A DNA stretch of 64,000 bases from Natrinema hispanicum (GTDB taxonomy: Archaea > Halobacteriota > Halobacteria > Halobacteriales > Natrialbaceae). A model generated the notes under the pieces. It saw nothing but the letters and a program-made list of their open reading frames with translations. It was not told where the DNA came from and did no database searches. Below, piece by piece: positions 26,404 through 34,737 of the stretch. The stretch's first letter is position 1; every line of letters starts with the position of its first letter. The position numbers were made by a program, and so were the translations under genes. The stretch covers positions 186,001 through 250,000 of the forward strand of contig NZ_FOIC01000003.1 of the NCBI RefSeq assembly GCF_900111485.1, written 5' to 3'.

Positions 26404-26814
26404 ATGTATCGCGTCTTGATTCCTGTTGACACCAACGAGCAGCGTGCACTGGCACAGGTCGACTACGTCACGGCGTTGCCGACTGCCGCGGATGCAGTTG
26501 AGGCCTACGTTCTGTTCGTCTTCACGGAAGAAAGCGAGGTGGAGGCTGAAGATCACGATTCTGCCTCCGAGATCGATGCCGTCCGCCGCGCAGAGGAAAC
26601 CCTCGAGGACGCTGGCATCGACGTGACGATCGTCGAGGACAGCGGCGACACCGAAGCGGACATTCTCGAGCACGCCGAGACCCACGATGTCGACACGATC
26701 GTCCTCGGCGGCCGGAAGCGCTCGCCCGTCGGGAAAGCACTGTTCGGAAGCATCTCTCAGGGCGTGCTTCTCAATACTGATCGGCCAGTTGTCATCACCG
26801 GCAGCAAGGAGTAA
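26404..26814 (+). CDS. universal stress protein (UspA family)
   Basis: A 136-residue single Usp domain beginning MYRVLIPVDTNEQRAL. The ATP-binding motif G-2x-G-9x-G(S) is visible as GGRKRSPVGKALFGSI. TATA-like GTTTATAATTAAAG at about 26372-26384 lies about 27 bp from ATG 26404, so the transcript is leaderless and a GTG at 26398 is not the start. It follows the acyl-CoA synthetase by 60 bp but has its own promoter. Confidence 0.92.
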   Translation: MYRVLIPVDTNEQRALAQVDYVTALPTAADAVEAYVLFVFTEESEVEAEDHDSASEIDAVRRAEETLEDAGIDVTIVEDSGDTEADILEHAETHDVDTIVLGGRKRSPVGKALFGSISQGVLLNTDRPVVITGSKE

Positions 26815-27039
26815 CTCGCCCCGACTAGTCGGCCTCGAGTCTCACTGTCATCGCAGGCGGTGGTCACACGTGATCTGTGGGCACGGCCAACTGCCAGTCT
26901 TCGACTTCCAGGGGCGCTCGAGCCGAGTCGCCACTCTGGGACCGTGTCACCCACCCGCCGGAGAGGGTTCGAATCAGCTGGAGTGGCCGCATGGCTCCGC
27001 CGGCAGCCATCTTATCCGCGTCGATGCCGGGCATTCGCT

Positions 27040-27855
27040 ATGGAGATTCGGGAACCGACACCGGCAGCGGCCAACCGGATTCGCGAGGTCGTCGATAGTT
27101 CGCTGACGACATCGGTCAGGCTCAGCCCGGCACAGATCGACGGGCTGGTCGACGACCAGTTCGCCGATGAGGCTGTCACCGACAAGCACGAGGACGAGGA
27201 AATCCTGCTGCAGGTCGCCGAAACCAGTTCGGAGATCGAGGATACGACCATCACCGGGTTCGTCGAAGGACGACTCGAGGACGGCTGGGGCGAGGTCAGG
27301 TGGCTGGTCGTCGATCCAGAACATCGCGGGAAGGGCATCGGGACGGAACTGTACGAGACCGCGACCGAGACGCTCCGCGACCGCGGGGCCGAGCACATCT
27401 GTGTCACCGTGCTCGAGGCCAACACGGAGGGACACGACTTCGTCGAACGGCTCGGCCTCGAGCACGACGGCGACCGGCGGGTCGAGATCGCCGACGAGTC
27501 GGTCGTCAACTACGTCTACACGGAACCGGACGTCGACGCAACCCTTCCTGGTTCGACAGGGGAGGACGCAACAGACGAGGAGTTTCCCGACACGGAGCGA
27601 GTCGACGGCCAGGTGACGACGGCCGACGACGGAACGACGGCGTACATCGCCCGCGACGAGGCAGATTCCGGCACCGCAGCGCCGTTTTTTGCGGCCTACG
27701 AGGATGATACCCACACCGAACGGCACGGCTTCTACTGTGCGAACTGCGGCTCGCTCGAGGTCTCGATGGACAACATGGATCGCCTCGAGTGTAACGACTG
27801 TGGAAACTCCCACGCAGAGCGATCTACAGAATCGTACGACGACTCGTACCTCTAG
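27040..27855 (+). CDS. GNAT acetyltransferase fused to a C-terminal zinc ribbon
   Basis: A 271-residue protein. The GNAT fold covers about residues 1-165, with the acetyl-CoA-binding motif RGKGIG at 96-101. An acidic linker follows, then a DUF5816-like C-terminal part with a zinc ribbon: CANCG and CNDCG about 19 residues apart. The ribbon may direct it to nucleic acid or a partner protein. ATG 27040 is supported by TCTTATCC at 27010-27017; the open frame upstream is not coding. Confidence 0.83.
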   Translation: MEIREPTPAAANRIREVVDSSLTTSVRLSPAQIDGLVDDQFADEAVTDKHEDEEILLQVAETSSEIEDTTITGFVEGRLEDGWGEVRWLVVDPEHRGKGIGTELYETATETLRDRGAEHICVTVLEANTEGHDFVERLGLEHDGDRRVEIADESVVNYVYTEPDVDATLPGSTGEDATDEEFPDTERVDGQVTTADDGTTAYIARDEADSGTAAPFFAAYEDDTHTERHGFYCANCGSLEVSMDNMDRLECNDCGNSHAERSTESYDDSYL

Positions 27856-27971
27856 TGGACAGGGCCCGCGACCCGCGCTGCGGTCCCACCGGTCACTCGT
27901 GACAGCAGACCGTATGAGAGAACAACTATAGCCCACGGCCGTGTACGCATCTTTACTGCCGTCTCCCGCTG

Positions 27972-28430
27972 ATGAAACACATCGACTACGCGTATACGTT
28001 CGGCATGGACGAGTCGGCGATCGAAGAGCGGCTTCGGACCGGCGAGACCGGCGTCCTCTCGCTCTCGAAAGACGACGAGAGTTACGCCATCCCGCTGGCA
28101 CACTACTACGACGGTGACGGGCTCTACGTCCGGCTCGGCGTCACCGAGGGAAGCCGAAAACAGGCGTTCATCGAGGCGACCGAGACGGCGTGTTACGTCT
28201 GCTACGGGACGGAAGCGACCGATGATCCACGCGAGATCGACTCCTGGAGTGTGATGGTCACCGGCCACCTGTCCGAAATCCCGGAATCAGACTACGACCG
28301 GTTCGATACGGCCGAAATCAACCGGCAGTTCGCCCCGATCCGCGTCTTCGACGAGAACATCGACGAGATCGATATCCGCATTTTCGAACTCGAGATCGAC
28401 ACGATGACCGGCCGGACCACGTCGACGTAG
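27972..28430 (+). CDS. PPOX-type flavin-binding protein
   Basis: A 152-residue split-barrel protein of the pyridoxamine 5'-phosphate oxidase-like class. Typical segments are GVLSLSKDDESYAIPLAHYY and SWSVMVTGHLSEI. It likely binds FMN or F420; the substrate is unknown. TATA-like TCTTTACTG at about 27950 precedes it. Two more members of the class occur at 38557 and 47941 but show only domain-level similarity. Confidence 0.82.
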   Translation: MKHIDYAYTFGMDESAIEERLRTGETGVLSLSKDDESYAIPLAHYYDGDGLYVRLGVTEGSRKQAFIEATETACYVCYGTEATDDPREIDSWSVMVTGHLSEIPESDYDRFDTAEINRQFAPIRVFDENIDEIDIRIFELEIDTMTGRTTST

Positions 28431-28446
28431 CCGATCGTGTGGTCGG

Positions 28447-29706
28447 TTATGCGAACAGGACGACGAGGAATCCGACTGCCGACACGGTGCCGAGGCCAGC
28501 AGTCACGACGCGACCGAGTTCGCGGGTCCCAATCACCCACGCGAGACCGGCTTTCACGATGGTGTTCGCGATCGCGCCGATGACGATTCCCGTTGCGGCG
28601 ACGTGGTTCGAGATCGTCCCGTCGGCTGCAAGCCTGCTCAGCGTAAGCGTGATCGCATCGACATCGGCGAGTCCGGAGACGAACGCGGTCGCATAGACCC
28701 CTGATTCACCGAGCAGAGAGTGGGCGGATTCAGATACTAACAGGACCACTGCGAAGACAGCACCGAAAAACAGTGCCGGTCGTAACTGAAACGGGTTCGT
28801 GAGTTGGGTCTCAGTCTGCTCGTCCAGTGTCGCAGTCGCCTGCCAGTAGATGATGGCGGCGATACTCGCACCGATGACCGTCATTACGGACAGCGGAACG
28901 GCGACGTGTGGCAGCAGAGATCTGTTGACGACGGCGACTTCGATGAGTGCCCGCGGGAACATGACGATCGACGCAACGATCGTCGAGAACGCACAGATCT
29001 GATAGAGGGAGCCTTCTACTTTCGTCCGTTCGGCCATCGACACCGTCGTCGCGGTTGAGGAGACGAACCCACCAAGGATGCCGGTCAGTGCGATCCCCCG
29101 TTCCGTCCCGATCGTCCGACTCAAAATGTAGGCGGCGAAGCTCAGTCCGGTGACGAACACAACCATGAGCCAGATGAACCGTGGATTGAGCCCGAGCGCG
29201 ACGTCGAGTTTCCGATCGGGGAGGATCGGAAAGACGACTAACACGACGAGGATGAACTTGATCGACGCACGGCGTTCGGCCTCGTCAATCCGGTCGACAA
29301 AATCATGAATGGGTCCCTTTGCAGAGAGCAGGACTGTGACGACACCGCCGACGATGACGGCCAGGATCGCCCCGAGTTCCGAATGAGTCGTCAGTGCTCC
29401 CAAGATGACGGTCAGTAGCACGGCCATCACCGTCGTGAGCCCGATATCGCCTTCGAACCAGATCTTGCCGAGATACGCCACCGTCAGCGGCACCACGAGC
29501 GTCCCGACTGCGATCGGAAGCAGCATCGGGAAGAACGCCTGGACGAGCGCTCCATAGAGTGCAAACAGCGGAAACGTGCGACTCCCAGCGAACGTGCCGC
29601 CCGACTCGCTTTGTTCGCGCTCGAGTCCGATGAGCGCGCCGATCCCGAAGGCGATCGCCACCCGAAACACCAACAGTTGAAGCGGGGCAGCGACAGGATC
29701 GGCCAT
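28447..29706 (-). CDS. MgtC/SapB-DUF4010 family membrane protein
   Basis: A 419-residue protein with about 12 predicted helices. The MgtC-type signature FRVAIAFGIGALIGLEREQ opens the protein, followed by the longer DUF4010 region (SSTATTVSMAERTK and SGLADVDAITLTLSR). The family is thought to be a transporter or magnesium-homeostasis protein; no substrate can be assigned. It converges on the PPOX gene with 16 bp between stops. Confidence 0.82.
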   Translation of the reverse strand: MADPVAAPLQLLVFRVAIAFGIGALIGLEREQSESGGTFAGSRTFPLFALYGALVQAFFPMLLPIAVGTLVVPLTVAYLGKIWFEGDIGLTTVMAVLLTVILGALTTHSELGAILAVIVGGVVTVLLSAKGPIHDFVDRIDEAERRASIKFILVVLVVFPILPDRKLDVALGLNPRFIWLMVVFVTGLSFAAYILSRTIGTERGIALTGILGGFVSSTATTVSMAERTKVEGSLYQICAFSTIVASIVMFPRALIEVAVVNRSLLPHVAVPLSVMTVIGASIAAIIYWQATATLDEQTETQLTNPFQLRPALFFGAVFAVVLLVSESAHSLLGESGVYATAFVSGLADVDAITLTLSRLAADGTISNHVAATGIVIGAIANTIVKAGLAWVIGTRELGRVVTAGLGTVSAVGFLVVLFA

Positions 29707-29879
29707 GTTGCTGTGCTTCGTGGGTACGTTCCGTCAAGCTTCGGGACTCTTTGGTGTGTGAATACCAGCGGCCGCAACCGTGTGTCACAACGCTGACCGA
29801 GCCGCTCGAGCCAGTCGGCTACATCGGAAACATGAACGTCGTCCCGACAGGAGCCGTGTATCAACGAGCGAAGCCAGCA

Positions 29880-30323
29880 CTACTTCGCAAAGATGGTGTC
29901 GGCTGTCGCCGCGCCGACGACGCTGAAAACCGAGCCGACACTGACGGCCTTGAACGTGGTCTCGGCGAGTTCGCCGGTCGATTCCGTCTCGAGGAAGGTC
30001 GAGGGAGCACCAAATAACAGCGCGAGAATAGTTACCGAGCCGAACGTCACCGTCATCAGCGAAATAAAGCGAAGCGGGATCCCAACGACCTCCTGTTCGT
30101 CGTCGGCATCGCGGGTCGTGTCCGCCTTATAGAGCGCCGCATAGCCGATCCCGAAGACGATGGCCACGATTACGAGCGCCTGCAGGATATGCATGTTTTC
30201 CGCGAGCGTCCAAACCTCCTCGGTGACGACGAACGGGCCCGCCAGCAGAAACCCGCCGACGGTTTGCTGTGCCGAGTCCGCGAGCCGGAACTGCTGTGGA
30301 CGGCGCGGTCGTCGGAGTCGCAT
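29880..30323 (-). CDS. DUF2391 / TIGR02587-like membrane protein
   Basis: A 147-residue protein with four helices after a basic N-terminus (MRLRRPRRPQ). The segment LLAGPFVVTEEVWTLAENM is characteristic of the DUF2391 family of unknown function. ATG 30323 is chosen because a minus-strand TTTTGTC box lies about 27 bp upstream; an upstream ATG at 30371 would add 16 residues that do not fit the family. Confidence 0.75.
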   Translation of the reverse strand: MRLRRPRRPQQFRLADSAQQTVGGFLLAGPFVVTEEVWTLAENMHILQALVIVAIVFGIGYAALYKADTTRDADDEQEVVGIPLRFISLMTVTFGSVTILALLFGAPSTFLETESTGELAETTFKAVSVGSVFSVVGAATADTIFAK

Positions 30324-30419
30324 AGCAGGTGATTGCGGTGGACCGACAAAACGCTCCCGCTCGAGCAGCACCGATCACTCGCGTCGACCGGGGACGGGCA
30401 CGGGCTGGCCGGCTACTCA

Positions 30420-31157
30420 TTAGACGAACAGCAACAGCGTAGCGTAGCCCGCCGCACCGAGGGCAAACGCCCAGAATCGACTGTCACGATCGGCTGGCAA
30501 CTCCTCTTTGATCACGTTGAGGATGACCCCACCGGCGAGAAACGGGACGAACACCGCAATGAGGAGGTCGACGTTCTCGAGGGCAAAGCCAGCGACGGCC
30601 CCACCGATCACCGCCGCCGCAAGTAGCCACCGGCCACGGCGGTGGTACGTCATGCCGTGGTGTGTGCGGAGGCCGTCGTCGGTGACGACGAAATGCAGCG
30701 CCATCGCGACCGAAAAGAGGAGCAGACTCCCGAGTTCGCGATCCCACAGCAGATAGCCAATGATCGCGTTGTAGGCGGCAAAGGAGGTGACGTGAATCCA
30801 GAAGATGCCGACGCTGGCTGGCACGGGTTCGTTCGGATCGGCGTTCGATCGACGGGCGAGCTGCTCGAGGCCGTAGAAGGTAGCGAAGCCGAACAGCGCG
30901 ATCAGATAGCCGTGGTGTTCGGCAAAGGCGGTCAAGTACCTGTGCTCCGCAAGCGTCGCCGCGGCTTCCCCGACGTCCGGCAAGAGATGGACGAAGACGT
31001 ACGCGACCGAGACGCCGCCGGCGATCGACAGCCACCGGCTCCGGGGGACCCGACCGCTGACGCCGAGTCGACCGGCGAAGAGATGGGTCAGCGAGAGGGC
31101 GACCGCAGCCACGGCGACGACTGCGGCGTCGGAGCGTGGCGATCCGATCAAGAGCAT
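30420..31157 (-). CDS. polytopic membrane protein, possibly ZIP-like
   Basis: A 245-residue protein with about eight helices. VFVHLLPDVGEA resembles the HLLPE metal-site helix of ZIP transporters, and further histidines lie in EHHGYL and LRTHHGMTYHRRG. This suggests, but does not prove, divalent metal transport. ATG 31157 is used; a GTG at 31175 would add six residues. It lies between DUF2391 and the Ca2+ exchanger, all on the minus strand. Confidence 0.6.
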   Translation of the reverse strand: MLLIGSPRSDAAVVAVAAVALSLTHLFAGRLGVSGRVPRSRWLSIAGGVSVAYVFVHLLPDVGEAAATLAEHRYLTAFAEHHGYLIALFGFATFYGLEQLARRSNADPNEPVPASVGIFWIHVTSFAAYNAIIGYLLWDRELGSLLLFSVAMALHFVVTDDGLRTHHGMTYHRRGRWLLAAAVIGGAVAGFALENVDLLIAVFVPFLAGGVILNVIKEELPADRDSRFWAFALGAAGYATLLLFV

Positions 31158-31287
31158 CGGTGACGACGGTACCACCGCCGCGACCGTAGACCTGTGGCCG
31201 GCGATGGATGTGAGCTGTGACTGTCAGTTCCGATCGAGCCGTCCCCGGCCGCAGTTAGGCCAAGAAACAGGTCCAATCAGCAGTCTA

Positions 31288-32646
31288 TCAGTCGTCAACG
31301 CCGTGCGGGCGCTCCTCGCCGATCGGCATCGCGTCGCTGACCGTTCCAACGGTTCGTCGGACGAGGCGACCGAACGACCGACGGCGGCTGATGAACAGTG
31401 CCGTCCCGAGCACGACGTAGAGCACGCTGTAGCCGAGCAACAGGTCGGTACTCGAGACCGGGAGCGCGATGGCCTCGCGGATAAGGAGAAACTCGAGGAC
31501 GACCTGCGAGAGGAACAATCCGAGCAAGACGAGCGCTTCCCGGACGGAGATTTCGAACCGAAGGAGGAGGCCAATCGCGAAAAACGACTGGGCTGCGGTC
31601 AGCCAGATCTCCGCGGACTGCTTGAAGTCGAAGCTGAGAACGCCGTAGCTGCCAAGTGCAAGGGAGTGGACGACGACGAGCGTCCCGATGAGCAGCGTCC
31701 ACTGGTTGAGTTTCGACGAAATGAGCGCGTTAAAGCCCGCCGTCGACCGCGCCTTGTTCACCAGATAGACGACGACGATGAGTTCCGGTGACTCGGAAGC
31801 CAGCGGTGCGATCCACTGGATCATGAAAAAGGAGGGGATACCGACGTGCTGGCCGAGTTCCTCGAGACCGTGCGCGAATGGTTCGACGGCCGTGAAGATC
31901 ATCGTCCCCGAATAGGCAAACAACAAAAGGACAGTCGCGATGCGCCACGGCCGTGAAAACCGCTGTAAGTACGCCGGAACGCCGACGTGTTGTGTCTCGG
32001 GTTCGGTCTCGCCGCGGAGAATCACCGCGATATAGCAGACGTACAGACCGACCAGAAACAGCATGTCGAAGATGTCGATCCCGCCGTTGAACGGAACGAG
32101 AAACGCCCAGAGTGTCGCGGCGAGCAGGAACACGATCTCGAGACCGATATCCCGATCGAGGGTGACGACATCGGCCAGCAAGCCGGGTCGTTTCTCGACG
32201 GCGGGATCGGTCGATGCGCCCCGGCGGAAGATCGTAAAGAGAGCGATGCCGGCCCAGCCGATGCCGATGAGGATGCGATTCGCACCGGTCATGTTGGCGA
32301 CAGCCAGATTGCCGGCCTCGATCCCGCGTTCGGTGCCCGCGAACTGGCCTGCATTCCACGCATACAGGGCGTCGACAGCGTACTCGGGGGCGACTGCGAG
32401 CACAGCCAGTACCGCGATCGCGAACGCTCGCGGGACATCTTTCTCGGCGGTTTCGGCCGCCCACGCGAGCAGAAACGACGATCCAAGGACGGCAAGCCCG
32501 GTCACGACCACGGTCCAGAGCGTCGACAGCGTTCGAAGCGCAGCCGGCGCAAACTGAGGGAAGAGATCGGTCGCACTCCAGACGGCGACCCAGGGAAGAG
32601 TCAGTGCGAGCGCAGCCGAAATCGCACCGAAGGCTTGTCGTCTCAT
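31288..32646 (-). CDS. sodium/calcium exchanger (CaCA superfamily)
   Basis: A 452-residue protein with about 11 helices and the two alpha-repeats of cation/Ca2+ exchangers: APEYAVDALYAWNAG through NMTGANRILIG in the first, and APLASESPELIVVVYLVNK through SSKLNQWTLLIG in the second. The acidic residue in each repeat is the expected Ca2+ ligand. It probably exports Ca2+ using the Na+ gradient. A minus-strand TATA-like ATTTATAGG at about 32680-32688 gives a short leader. Confidence 0.85.
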   Translation of the reverse strand: MRRQAFGAISAALALTLPWVAVWSATDLFPQFAPAALRTLSTLWTVVVTGLAVLGSSFLLAWAAETAEKDVPRAFAIAVLAVLAVAPEYAVDALYAWNAGQFAGTERGIEAGNLAVANMTGANRILIGIGWAGIALFTIFRRGASTDPAVEKRPGLLADVVTLDRDIGLEIVFLLAATLWAFLVPFNGGIDIFDMLFLVGLYVCYIAVILRGETEPETQHVGVPAYLQRFSRPWRIATVLLLFAYSGTMIFTAVEPFAHGLEELGQHVGIPSFFMIQWIAPLASESPELIVVVYLVNKARSTAGFNALISSKLNQWTLLIGTLVVVHSLALGSYGVLSFDFKQSAEIWLTAAQSFFAIGLLLRFEISVREALVLLGLFLSQVVLEFLLIREAIALPVSSTDLLLGYSVLYVVLGTALFISRRRSFGRLVRRTVGTVSDAMPIGEERPHGVDD

Positions 32647-32714
32647 AGAAGTATCCTGAACTGCGTATTGGTCAAAGTCCTATAAATCGTCCGTGGCAGT
32701 GGCAGTAGTGCCTG

Positions 32715-33380
32715 CTACTGCTGCGGCCCGCGTTCCTCGAAGGGCTGGACAACCACGAACCCCTCCGAGCCCGAAAAATCGAGCTGGTAGGTCTCATCAG
32801 AGGACTGGCCAATCATGTTCGAAAGCGCACTGTCGACGTGGCTACCAGGCGTCGTCTCACTCCAGGCAACGGTCGCACTGGGGTCAGTGCGAACCGGCGG
32901 CTGCAAGACCAGTGGCTCGCCGTGGGTCGTAATCGCGACGCTACCGGGTCCCTCGAGGAAGACGTTGCTCAGGCCGCCGGCCGAAAAGCCCGCGATACTC
33001 TTGATCGTCCGGATTTCGTAATTGATGCTCGACTCGAACGCGAGGACGTCGTTGCCGTTGACCGAAATCGACTGTCCGGCATCGAGCTCGAGGAGCTGAA
33101 TCTTCTTTTCCTGATCCGCGAGATAGAGATGGCCGGACCCGGTCGCTTCCATCACCGGCGTTCCCTCACCCGTGGCCTGTTCCTTGAGGAATCCCGTAAT
33201 ACCGCCTTCGGCGGACGATTTCCCCGTGAACGAGATGTCTCCGTCGTAGGCGATCATCGAGCCGGCTTTCGCCATGACGGTTCCGTCGAGGTCGATATCG
33301 AGCAGCGTCGAGTTCTCGAGTTGAAACGTCTCGCCGCCAGCTTTCGGTTCGTTTGCAGTAACAAATTCGTCGACGTTCAT
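32715..33380 (-). CDS. AIM24 family protein
   Basis: A 221-residue beta-rich protein of the AIM24/TIGR00266 family, with a glycine-rich pseudo-repeat structure (FSAGGLSNVFLEGPGS). Bacterial and archaeal members lack a clear function. ATG 33380 (NVDEFVTANEP) starts the domain; the open frame further upstream is not supported. A minus-strand AACTATTTT near 33425-33433 may be the TATA box, giving a leader of about 20-25 nt. Confidence 0.8.
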   Translation of the reverse strand: MNVDEFVTANEPKAGGETFQLENSTLLDIDLDGTVMAKAGSMIAYDGDISFTGKSSAEGGITGFLKEQATGEGTPVMEATGSGHLYLADQEKKIQLLELDAGQSISVNGNDVLAFESSINYEIRTIKSIAGFSAGGLSNVFLEGPGSVAITTHGEPLVLQPPVRTDPSATVAWSETTPGSHVDSALSNMIGQSSDETYQLDFSGSEGFVVVQPFEERGPQQ

Positions 33381-33615
33381 GATGAGCGAGCCGGATGGCT
33401 CTACCGAGCGTTGGGTGGCACCCGTGAAAATAGTTACCCACATCTCAATTTCAGGTCGGCATGAAAGACGGTCGATCGAGACGCACCCAGAAGTCAACAG
33501 AAAACTGGGACGATGACGACGCATCTTGCCAGGATCGATCGAATGGGTGTTGGATTTCAACGGCCTGAATGTGTAACGCGATGTCGGAATTACGGTGGCA
33601 CCGAACTTGCGGTAG

Positions 33616-34665
33616 ATGGTTCGTCGCAGAACGGGAGCAGTAGTTCTCCTCGTCGTCTTCCTGATCGTCGCAACTGTAGCCTACGGTGTCCTCACAGTAG
33701 GTCGACCGCAGGTCGAATCGGTCGACAACGACTGGGGGACCGTTACGGCCGACCGGACCGAAGTCGAGACGCAGCTCACCGTCGATAATCCGCTGTTGCT
33801 CCGCGTCGGCGGCCCCGCAGCGGACATCTCGTATACGGTTTCGATGAACGACATCGAAGTCGCGACGGGAGAGAAAAACGGCATCAATCTCGACGATGAT
33901 GAAAAGACTGTCGCCGTCAGCACGTGGCTCGACAACGACGAGATCCCCGAGTGGTGGGCCTCTCACGTCAACAGAAACGAGACGACGACGGTTCGAGTCG
34001 AACCCGACGTCGTCGTCAACTACGCTGGGATCCGGCTCCCGGCGACGGAGTGGACTCGAGTCCAAACGGTTCACACGAATCTGCTCGAGCCGCTCGAAGC
34101 GAACGAGAGTCAGCGATTGCAGGTAGCCGGCCAAACGCTGCTGGTCGTCGATGAGACGAACGCACGGTGGGGCACCGCTACCGCCACCCGAACGCCGATC
34201 AGCGCATCGGCGACGGTAACTAATCCAACGCCGGTTCCGGTGCCGATCACGGAACTTCGATACACGGTCCGACTCAACGGGATCGTCGTCGGGGAAGGCA
34301 TCGCCGGCCAACAGACCGTTTTACGGCCCAACAACACTCGAACGCTCGAGGCCAGTGCAGCAATCAACAACTCCAAACTCGACGAGTGGTGGGTGACACA
34401 CCTTCGAAACGACGAACGGTCGACCCTGACGGTCGAGTTCACTGCGACGCTTGCCTACGGCGGGGTCCAGCGGACGGTTCCGCTCGAGTTTCTCTCGTAC
34501 GAGCAGCCGTTCGAAACGGATCTGATCGGACAGAAAAACGAGAGCACGAACGAGTCTGTAAGCGACGAGACCGGACAAGAACAGGAACAGCAGTCGAGTC
34601 AGCGCCAATCGCAACGTATGAGAGACGCGATAGCGGCCCGCTCGAGCGACGAGAATCGGCGATGA
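33616..34665 (+). CDS. LEA type-2 protein with two WHy domains
   Basis: A 349-residue protein anchored by one N-terminal helix (TGAVVLLVVFLIVATVAYGVL). Two WHy (water stress and hypersensitive response) domains follow, about 38-150 and 175-295, each containing an N-P motif (VDNPLLL, VTNPTPVPVP) and ending in a W-W-x-x-H segment (EWWASHV, EWWVTHL). The tail is Gln/Ser-rich. WHy proteins protect cells from desiccation or salt stress in plants; an envelope stress role here is inference. Divergent from AIM24. Confidence 0.83.
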   Translation: MVRRRTGAVVLLVVFLIVATVAYGVLTVGRPQVESVDNDWGTVTADRTEVETQLTVDNPLLLRVGGPAADISYTVSMNDIEVATGEKNGINLDDDEKTVAVSTWLDNDEIPEWWASHVNRNETTTVRVEPDVVVNYAGIRLPATEWTRVQTVHTNLLEPLEANESQRLQVAGQTLLVVDETNARWGTATATRTPISASATVTNPTPVPVPITELRYTVRLNGIVVGEGIAGQQTVLRPNNTRTLEASAAINNSKLDEWWVTHLRNDERSTLTVEFTATLAYGGVQRTVPLEFLSYEQPFETDLIGQKNESTNESVSDETGQEQEQQSSQRQSQRMRDAIAARSSDENRR

Positions 34666-34737
34666 ATCGGAGCGACGTCACTCGAGTGATACCCATAGCT
34701 TGGCCAGGAAAACGACATGGCAGAGACGAGAGAGGAG

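Noticed and set aside
26960-26995. GGTTCGAATC, resembling a tRNA T-loop
   Set aside because: The flanking bases cannot form the T-stem and no acceptor or anticodon stems fit.
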